Below are positions 1 to 4,602 of a stretch of 24,253 nucleotides of DNA, piece by piece (the first letter of the stretch is position 1; the number at the start of each line of letters is the position of its first letter). The notes under the pieces were generated by a model, which searched no databases, was not told where the DNA came from, and saw only the letters and a list, made by a program, of their open reading frames with translations. The stretch spans positions 1 through 24,253 of the forward strand of contig CAJUEC010000039.1 in NCBI GenBank assembly GCA_910585155.1, given 5' to 3'. The position numbers and the translations under genes were made by a program. Source of the stretch: an uncultured Oscillospiraceae bacterium (GTDB lineage Bacteria > Bacillota > Clostridia > Oscillospirales > Oscillospiraceae).

Positions 1-20
1 TATAATCACGCTCATTTGCG

Positions 21-56
21 AACGACGGCTTACAAATCAAAGCCGCCGTTCTTTTT
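21..56 (+). terminator. Intrinsic terminator or attenuator
   Basis: A 10-nt stem (21-30 with 41-50, one mismatched pair) encloses a 10-nt loop and is followed by a CTTTTT tract. A TATAAT hexamer lies at the extreme left edge (1-6). If that is a real -10 box, this hairpin is a promoter-proximal attenuator ahead of the small ORF at 103; otherwise it terminates a gene to the left of the window. Confidence 0.6.
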
Positions 57-102
57 ATCTCCATAGAGAGCGACGCGGTAACGCTGACAGGAGGCAGCCG
101 CC

Positions 103-213
103 ATGAAACGCATATCCATTCGACAAAACCCGACGAGGCTTGACCCGTCAAAAAAAGCCCGTCCTCCGCCTTGGGACACTCCGGTCATGAATATGAACTA
201 TACACAGCTATAA
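103..213 (+). CDS. Putative 36-aa leader peptide
   Basis: A short ORF starts with ATG at 103, preceded by a GGAGG site at 91-94 with good spacing, and ends with TAA at 211-213. The peptide is basic and proline-rich in its first two thirds and has no recognisable domain. It sits between two intrinsic terminators (21-56 and 238-271). This layout resembles transcription attenuation by leader-peptide translation, as known upstream of tet(M) in Tn916. No resistance gene follows here; the next genes are a small ORF and the sigma-like factor. That it is a regulatory leader is inference from position; it could also be a small unknown protein or a remnant of a lost cargo promoter region. Confidence 0.4.
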   Translation: MKRISIRQNPTRLDPSKKARPPPWDTPVMNMNYTQL

Positions 214-237
214 AATGCAATTCTGTTCCAATTCCCC

Positions 238-271
238 GCCCGGTAGGTCTGCGACCTGCCGGGCGATTTTT
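238..271 (+). terminator. Intrinsic terminator downstream of the leader ORF
   Basis: A 12-bp stem (238-249 with 253-264, one wobble pair) with a TGC loop is followed by GATTTTT. It lies 25 nt after the stop of the 36-codon ORF, which places it where a translation-coupled attenuator would be. It could control expression of the downstream small ORF and sigma-like factor. Confidence 0.7.
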
Positions 272-412
272 GTCGTTTCCTACGGTCTGCGCCGATCAGG
301 AAAAATTATTTTCGCAAAGGGGGCTTTTAGCGGGTAGCAGACGGCGATGCCGGTGTCATGTTAGCGGAAAGGGAGAGAACCACCACCATCCCCGACGAAA
401 GGGGGTGAGAAG

Positions 413-553
413 ATGGATGCTATCCCCCGCAGCTATGACGAGTGTCAACGCCAAGCAGAAAATGTCGATTTTCGCCGAAATAGAATGTCATTTTTCGGCG
501 GTCAGCATAGCAGTGTATACAGCCCTTATACACCACTTCACTTGCCGGCTTGA
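413..553 (+). CDS. Small hypothetical protein (46 aa) of the conjugative element
   Basis: ATG at 413 is preceded by AAAGGGGGTGAGAAG, a strong ribosome site, and the ORF ends with TGA at 551-553. I do not recognise a family. The peptide has an acidic/polar N-terminal half and a Gly-His-Ser-Tyr-Pro-rich C-terminal half with no membrane segment. Its coding region includes an 8-bp inverted repeat (473-480 with 493-500). It sits just upstream of the sigma-70-like gene in the same orientation, so it may share its transcript with that gene. Evidence that it is a gene is limited to the ribosome site and the open frame. A role as a second leader peptide is possible. Confidence 0.45.
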   Translation: MDAIPRSYDECQRQAENVDFRRNRMSFFGGQHSSVYSPYTPLHLPA

Positions 554-554
554 A

Positions 555-599
555 GCCTGTCAAGCCCTGATTTATCAGCTCGTTTCAGGCTTGACGGGC
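555..599. repeat. Inverted repeat overlapping the sigma-factor promoter
   Basis: Arms 555-570 and 585-599 pair over about 15 bp with one wobble and one bulged base, around a 14-nt loop. No T-tract follows, so it is not a simple terminator. The right arm contains the TTGACG -35 candidate of the promoter at 591-617, so a protein bound to this palindrome would affect that promoter. Confidence 0.5.
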
Positions 600-617
600 G
601 AAAACGGCAAGTATAAT
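591..617 (+). promoter_or_regulatory. Candidate sigma-A promoter for the sigma-70-like gene
   Basis: TTGACG (591-596) and TATAAT (612-617) are separated by 15 nt, slightly short of optimal. It is placed 45 nt upstream of the sigma-like start codon at 662. Confidence 0.4.
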
Positions 618-661
618 TATTCAATAGCTGTACACGTTTACCCGCCATTTTTCGACATTCC

Positions 662-1105
662 ATGTTCGGCGAAAAACTACAAAATCGCACCGGCGTTGAC
701 AACGAGTGCCGGTTTGACGCCTTTTGCAAGTCGGTACTGCGGAACGAGGCCCATAACTACCGGCGCGGCTTAAAGCGACAGCGTGACCGGCAGGTGTCGA
801 TCAGCGCCTTGTCGCAGGCAAATATGGACAAGCTCTCTACGGTAGATCACTACCCCAGCGACAGCCATGTTTTTACGTCGCATGGATGTGACCTGCCGAT
901 TGAGAACGAGCTTGTGGCCGATGCCTTTGCCGCCCTGACGGAGCAGGAACAAAGTATTCTGATACTGCACTGTGTCCTGGGAATGTCAGACGGCAAGATC
1001 GGTGAGATCATGGAGCTGTCCCGCTATGCCATCCAGCGGCGCAGACGGAAAGCACTGGACGAACTGCGGAACAAGTTGGCGGCGCTGATGCCGAAAGGAG
1101 GTTGA
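662..1105 (+). CDS. Sigma-70-like RNA polymerase factor of a conjugative element
   Basis: The 147-aa product looks like the small sigma-70 family proteins found near the integrase end of Tn916-like and related clostridial elements. The C-terminal third (about residues 90-145) fits a sigma region 4 helix-turn-helix: a ‘LTEQEQSILILHCVLG’ helix, then ‘SDGKIGEIMELSRYAIQRRR’, then a basic tail. The N-terminal half carries a short region-2-like segment (FDAFCKSVLRNEAHNYRRG). The start is ATG 662. No strong Shine-Dalgarno is visible, so the start is only the best available in-frame codon. Members of the family are thought to regulate transfer or excision genes. Its stop overlaps the ribosome site of the next gene, which suggests translational coupling. 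Confidence 0.8.
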   Translation: MFGEKLQNRTGVDNECRFDAFCKSVLRNEAHNYRRGLKRQRDRQVSISALSQANMDKLSTVDHYPSDSHVFTSHGCDLPIENELVADAFAALTEQEQSILILHCVLGMSDGKIGEIMELSRYAIQRRRRKALDELRNKLAALMPKGG

Positions 1106-1111
1106 ACACAA

Positions 1112-1348
1112 ATGTCGGAACCTGACTACAAGGGCCGGGCGCTTCTCCCCATGCCGGTGATCGAAGCCGCCCGCGCCGGGGACGCCGGAGCCGTGGAACA
1201 GGTCTTGCGGTACTACGAGGGCTACATAAACAAGCTCTGCACCCGGACGCTGTATGACGAGTACGGCAACCCCTATGTCTGCCTGGACGAGTGGATGAAG
1301 CACCACCTGGAAAACAAGCTCATTCAGGCTATCGTCGGTTTAGACTGA
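1112..1348 (+). CDS. Tn916 Orf8-type helix-turn-helix protein
   Basis: This 78-aa protein matches the small conserved helix-turn-helix proteins that follow the sigma-like factor in conjugative transposons. Visible family features are the ‘IEAARAGDAGAVEQVLRYYE’ segment, ‘YINKLCTR’, a tyrosine-rich turn (YDEYGNPYVCLDE) and a final amphipathic helix ending in QAIVGLD. ATG 1112 follows AAGGAGG at 1095-1101, and that ribosome site overlaps the stop of the upstream sigma-like gene, so the pair is an operon. The family is taken to help control the element's transfer or recombination functions; direct DNA targets are unknown to me. Confidence 0.8.
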   Translation: MSEPDYKGRALLPMPVIEAARAGDAGAVEQVLRYYEGYINKLCTRTLYDEYGNPYVCLDEWMKHHLENKLIQAIVGLD

Positions 1349-1540
1349 CGGCAACCGGCCCGGCAGGGCAGGCGGAACATCTTACCCTTTCCATGTTCCC
1401 CCGCCTCCGGCCCGGCGCTGCACCTTGACAAAGAAAGCCCGCAAGATAACGGCGGCGCAGCATAGGGCAACGGACACATTCTGTATGCGCCGCATCGGTG
1501 GGCGCGCCATGACCTCGTCGGAGCAAGCTGCGTATCTTTC

Positions 1541-1563
1541 GCTTTCACGCAAAGCGTGAAAGC
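1541..1563. repeat. Perfect 10-bp hairpin with AAA loop
   Basis: GCTTTCACGC at 1541-1550 pairs exactly with GCGTGAAAGC at 1554-1563 across an AAA loop. No T-tract follows. It is 26 nt upstream of a second perfect hairpin. Confidence 0.7.
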
Positions 1564-1588
1564 TCAATCACTACGCTGCTCCTCCTCT

Positions 1589-1616
1589 CCCCACAAAGTC
1601 ATTCGACTTTGTGGGG
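1589..1616. repeat. Perfect 12-bp hairpin with ATTC loop
   Basis: CCCCACAAAGTC at 1589-1600 pairs exactly with GACTTTGTGGGG at 1605-1616 across an ATTC tetraloop. No T-tract follows, so termination is unlikely. Confidence 0.7.
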
Positions 1617-1858
1617 GACCCCCAACGGGAGAGCGAGAACCGCCTACACCGAAAAGCTGGCAGCTTATAATCAGCGGCGCATACGCTAACGATACTCCCT
1701 TACAGCCACAGTCCGAGCGTTCAAAGCGTCGCAGGCAATGGGTAGGGCCGCGTGAGAACCATGCGGGGGTGAAAGTCCCGTGGTGCTGGTCGCCGCCAGC
1801 CGTCCGATTTATGCCCCTTTTTAACATGAACCTTTTGTTTCGTGAAAGGGGAAAAGTC

Positions 1859-2008
1859 TTGAAAAACAGCAACTTGATTAGGTACAGTATACAACTTTCC
1901 TTTTTGAAACAACTGCTTGACAAGAAGCTGATAACCGACAAGGAATATTCCATTATCAAAAATCGCCTTATGAAAGATTATAAGGTAGTTTCAAATTTAA
2001 TGGCTTGA
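1859..2008 (+). CDS. SHOCT-like small protein next to the recombinase
   Basis: A TTG start at 1859 is preceded by AAAGGGGA about 6-7 nt upstream and gives a 49-aa protein. An in-frame ATG at 1826 is an alternative start but has no ribosome site. The C-terminal portion (FLKQLLDKKLITDKEYSIIK) fits the short SHOCT-type motif: a leucine-rich helix, a ‘G/K-x-I-T-x-x-E-(Y/F)’ turn and a second helix. Such small proteins commonly sit directly upstream of the serine recombinase in gut Firmicute conjugative elements. Their function is unknown; accessory roles in recombination direction have not been shown to my knowledge. Codon use is AT-rich like the neighbouring recombinase and unlike the downstream host genes. 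Confidence 0.7.
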   Translation: MKNSNLIRYSIQLSFLKQLLDKKLITDKEYSIIKNRLMKDYKVVSNLMA

Positions 2009-2017
2009 TTTGCCGTC

Positions 2018-2045
2018 TTGTTTGTGTTGCAATAAACACTATAAT
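2018..2045 (+). promoter_or_regulatory. Promoter of the serine recombinase
   Basis: TTGTTT (2018-2023), a 16-nt spacer and TATAAT (2040-2045) precede an AAGGAGGG ribosome site and ATG 2070. The spacer holds an inverted repeat GTGTT-N6-AACAC (2024-2039), a possible operator between the two boxes. Confidence 0.65.
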
Positions 2046-2069
2046 AGGAACACAAAAGGAGGGCTATAT

Positions 2070-3911
2070 ATGAGCGGCGTTGAAATCATCAAAGCACGAA
2101 ACACACTATCCCCACGGGCACGGACAAATCTTGCAAAACGGCTCCGAGTGGCGGCGTACTGCCGCGTCAGCACAGACAGCAAAGATCAGCTCAACAGCTA
2201 CAAGTCACAGGTTGCGTATTACACAGAACTTATCAAGGGAAACTCTGATTGGTCTTTGGCTGGCATCTATGCGGACGAGGCGATCACCGGCACACAGGTA
2301 ACAAAGCGTGAGGACTTCCAGCGGTTAATAAATGACTGCATGAACGGCGATATTGATATGATCGTCACCAAGTCTATTTCAAGGTTTGCGAGAAATACGC
2401 TGGACACGCTGAAATATGTCCGTATGCTCAAAGAAAAGGGCATTGCGGTTTTCTTTGAGGAAGAAAACATCAATACCCTTACGATGGATGGCGAATTGCT
2501 TCTTGTCATTCTAAGCTCTGTGGCACAGCAGGAAGTAGAAAACATTTCCGCTAATGTCAAAAAGGGCCTGAAAATGAAAATGCAACGTGGCGAATTGGTC
2601 GGCTTCCAAGGCTGCCTGGGGTATGATTACCACCCGGAGGACAAGACAATCACTGTCAATGAGGAAGAAGCGGAGATCGTGCGCTACATTTTCCGCCGCT
2701 ACATAGAGGGGGCTGGTGGCTCTGTTATTGCACAGGAGCTTCAAAACCTGGGCTACAAGACTAAACGCGGCAGTACAACGTGGGCCGAAACTACTGTGAT
2801 AGGCATTATCAAGAACGAGAAATACAAGGGCGATATTCTGATGGGAAAAACCTTTACCCTTGACCCCATATCCAAACGCCGCCTGGACAATTTCGGAGAG
2901 GAAGATCAGTTTTATATCCGAGATCACCATGAGCCTATCATATCCGAGGAAGTTTTTGAAAAGGCACAGGAGATTTTAAGGCGTCGGGCCAAACCAAGGC
3001 GGTTAAATTCAGACGGCAAGCGTGAAAAATTCAGCCGCAAGTATGCGTTTAGCTGTATGCTGGAATGCGGCTTTTGCGGCGGAACACTGACACGACGAAG
3101 CTGGCACAGCGGTTCACAGTACAATAAGGTTATTTGGCAATGTGTCACCAGCACTAAAAAGGGTAAAAAATTCTGTCCTGACAGCAAGGGAATAGCCGAG
3201 GAAACGATAGAGCAGGCATTTGTGGAGTCGTACAGGCTTCTTTGCCTGAACAACAAAGATGTTTTGGACGAGTTTATTGCCAGAACGGAAGAAACCTTGT
3301 CTGAAAACAATGCTGGCAAGCAGTTGGTAAAAATTGAAAAGGATATCCGGGCGCAGGAAGCAAAGCGGGCGAAGCTGGTCGATATGCGTTTGGAAGAAGT
3401 GCTGGACAAGGAAACTTATGAAAGCAAATATCTTGATCTGACAGGCCAAATCGAACAGCTTCAAGCCCAGCGCCGCGATTTGCAGGAAGCGGCGGAAACC
3501 GAGAACACCATGAAAAAACGCATTGCGGAGTTCAGAAAAACGCTGGAACAAAACAATGTTCTGGAAGAATTTGACCGCTATATTTTTGAAAGCATAGTTG
3601 AAAAAGTGATCGTTGGGGGGTATGATGAAGAAGGCCGCAAAGACCCGGCCAAGCTGATATTCATTTACAAGACAGGTTTCCAAAGTCACATGGACGGAGC
3701 AAACTTTAAGCCGCCCCGCAAGAACAGCAAATCCGCAAAGCAGGCTGCCGGTTTGTGTTCCCATCCTACCGACAAGGTTGAAACAACGTGTTCCCATCAT
3801 AGCGACGACACATGTGGAGACCTGCCTCCTCTTAGAACATGCTTGAGCGCTCGAAAAATGCCGGCTGCCGGGGGGATTTTACGTCAGCCAAGGCGCCCGG
3901 AGGCCCCCTGA
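2070..3911 (+). CDS. Large serine recombinase (element integrase/excisionase)
   Basis: The 613-aa protein has the full large serine recombinase layout. An N-terminal resolvase domain has the catalytic serine at residue 34 in the ‘YCRVSTDS’ motif. A recombinase domain follows (about residues 180-310), then a zinc ribbon beginning with C333 and C336 and closing with the ‘WQC’ and ‘KFCPD’ cysteines. After that comes a long coiled coil (about 420-500, ‘KIEKDIRAQEAKRAKL’ onward). It should catalyse site-specific integration and excision of the conjugative element. ATG 2070 is chosen because AAAGGAGGG lies just upstream; a longer frame to 2010 has no ribosome site. The last 30 or so residues are Pro/Arg-rich and do not look like the family, and the reading frame appears to run into the junction or host DNA. 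That makes the C-terminus likely site-dependent. Confidence 0.92.
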   Translation: MSGVEIIKARNTLSPRARTNLAKRLRVAAYCRVSTDSKDQLNSYKSQVAYYTELIKGNSDWSLAGIYADEAITGTQVTKREDFQRLINDCMNGDIDMIVTKSISRFARNTLDTLKYVRMLKEKGIAVFFEEENINTLTMDGELLLVILSSVAQQEVENISANVKKGLKMKMQRGELVGFQGCLGYDYHPEDKTITVNEEEAEIVRYIFRRYIEGAGGSVIAQELQNLGYKTKRGSTTWAETTVIGIIKNEKYKGDILMGKTFTLDPISKRRLDNFGEEDQFYIRDHHEPIISEEVFEKAQEILRRRAKPRRLNSDGKREKFSRKYAFSCMLECGFCGGTLTRRSWHSGSQYNKVIWQCVTSTKKGKKFCPDSKGIAEETIEQAFVESYRLLCLNNKDVLDEFIARTEETLSENNAGKQLVKIEKDIRAQEAKRAKLVDMRLEEVLDKETYESKYLDLTGQIEQLQAQRRDLQEAAETENTMKKRIAEFRKTLEQNNVLEEFDRYIFESIVEKVIVGGYDEEGRKDPAKLIFIYKTGFQSHMDGANFKPPRKNSKSAKQAAGLCSHPTDKVETTCSHHSDDTCGDLPPLRTCLSARKMPAAGGILRQPRRPEAP

Positions 3912-3938
3912 CCGCCTCCGCCCCACCCGCCGGGGACG

Positions 3939-3980
3939 AAAAAGCCGGGACAGGCGGCATGCCGCCTGTCCCGGCTTTTT
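3939..3980. terminator. Perfect 42-bp palindromic bidirectional terminator
   Basis: The whole interval is its own reverse complement, with AAAAAG at the left end and CTTTTT at the right end around a GC-rich core (GCCGGGACAGGCGGCA and its complement). It would terminate the recombinase transcript from the left and the GIY-YIG-like gene (minus strand) from the right. Confidence 0.85.
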
Positions 3981-3999
3981 CATGGGGATCTGGCCCGGG

Positions 4000-4344
4000 T
4001 CACTTCCAGAGCTTGACCGCCTTCTCATCCCCGGCCAGACACTGGTCCCGCAGCTTTTCCAGCTCCGCCGTGTGGTCGGCGGCAGGGTCCTCGTAGTCCA
4101 GCGTTCGGAGCACCGAGCACACAAAGCCCTCCTCCCCGTACCGCGTCCACAGGTCCATCAGCTGCCTGTTGGGGTGGTAGCCGCTGGCCAGCTTGGCCCG
4201 GGTGCTGTTCAGGTCGGCCTTGGTGTCCTTGGAAATGCCCAGGAAGGACTGGCCGGTCTCCTTGCAGCGGATCGAAATCACGCCCATCTCCGGGCGGCGT
4301 AGCTTCCACTCCGCCACCATCGCTTTTTTCTGCGCCTTATCCAT
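4000..4344 (-). CDS. GIY-YIG-like small protein
   Basis: The 114-aa protein resembles small bacterial GIY-YIG superfamily members. After about 20 residues it has ‘MGVISIRCKETGQSFLG’, which occupies the place of the GIY and YIG strands separated by a beta turn. It then has a helix rich in basic residues and ‘SGYHPNRQLMDLWTRYGEEG’, typical of this subgroup. GIY is degenerate (GVI) and YIG is FLG, so nuclease activity is doubtful. The family's usual chemistry is single-strand phosphodiester cleavage, but the function of these stand-alone short forms is not known to me. ATG (complement of 4342-4344) follows a GGAGGAAG site. A promoter at 4411-4439 on the minus strand and a strong terminator at its end make it a monocistronic unit. 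Confidence 0.65.
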   Translation of the reverse strand: MDKAQKKAMVAEWKLRRPEMGVISIRCKETGQSFLGISKDTKADLNSTRAKLASGYHPNRQLMDLWTRYGEEGFVCSVLRTLDYEDPAADHTAELEKLRDQCLAGDEKAVKLWK

Positions 4345-4410
4345 TTGCCCTGCTTCCTCCGTTCTGTGGTGAGGCGGCGGAGCTCCCTCTGAGCCGCGCC
4401 CCTCCCGGCC

Positions 4411-4439
4411 ATTTTACCACAGCTGCCGCCCAAAGTCGA
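4411..4439 (-). promoter_or_regulatory. Promoter of the GIY-YIG-like gene
   Basis: Read on the minus strand: TCGACT (4434-4439), 17 nt, TAAAAT (4411-4416). It lies about 67 nt upstream of the start codon. Confidence 0.55.
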
Positions 4440-4490
4440 GGCATATCTTGCGGGCGTGCCGGGGGGCTGGCGCCCCTTCCCAAAATGGGC

Positions 4491-4519
4491 TTGACTGCTT
4501 AACTGCCCTATCATATAAT
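4491..4519 (+). promoter_or_regulatory. Promoter of the transglutaminase-FN3 gene
   Basis: TTGACT (4491-4496), exact 17-nt spacer, TATAAT (4514-4519). It lies 84 nt upstream of the GTG start at 4603. Confidence 0.8.
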
Positions 4520-4602
4520 GGACCAACAGCCTCAGCACCTTATCATGGAGAGAGAGTTCGCGCCCGTGGGAGGCACGCGGGTACATGGAAGGAGAGAATG
4601 CA

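Larger units (their letters stand above)
1349..1858. other. 510-nt non-coding region of the conjugative element
   Basis: I see no convincing gene on either strand here. Frames that stay open lack ribosome sites and have low-complexity products. The region contains two perfect hairpins (1541-1563 and 1589-1616) and a segment around 1741-1800 with a GGGTGAAAGTCCC motif of a type also seen in structured mobile-element RNAs such as group II introns, but no intron domain V or reverse transcriptase accompanies it. It could hold element cis-sites (transfer, excision or an untranslated RNA). Confidence 0.5.
1..3860. mobile_element. Right-hand end of an integrative conjugative element
   Basis: This stretch has the gene order typical of the recombination/regulation end of Firmicute conjugative elements: small leader ORFs, a sigma-70-like factor, a Tn916 Orf8-type helix-turn-helix protein, a SHOCT-like small protein and a large serine recombinase as the last gene. 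Base composition is clearly lower in GC than the following chromosome, which becomes very GC-rich after about position 3850. The left part of the element (conjugation genes and any cargo) is outside the window. The right boundary is not proven. I place it between about 3810 and 3860, where the recombinase C-terminus loses recognisable family sequence and composition shifts. A GAGCGCTC palindrome at 3845-3852 is one possible crossover site. The outer host flank has a small GIY-YIG-like gene. Confidence 0.75.

Noticed and set aside
1741..1800. A GGGTGAAAGTCCC segment suggesting a group II intron
   Set aside because: No intron 5' consensus, domain V, or reverse transcriptase is visible in the surrounding sequence. 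Only the short motif matches, so I describe it but do not call an intron.
1564..1959. A 131-codon minus-strand frame in the element
   Set aside because: It has no ribosome site and overlaps the SHOCT-like gene and the hairpins; the product shows no domain. Judged spurious.
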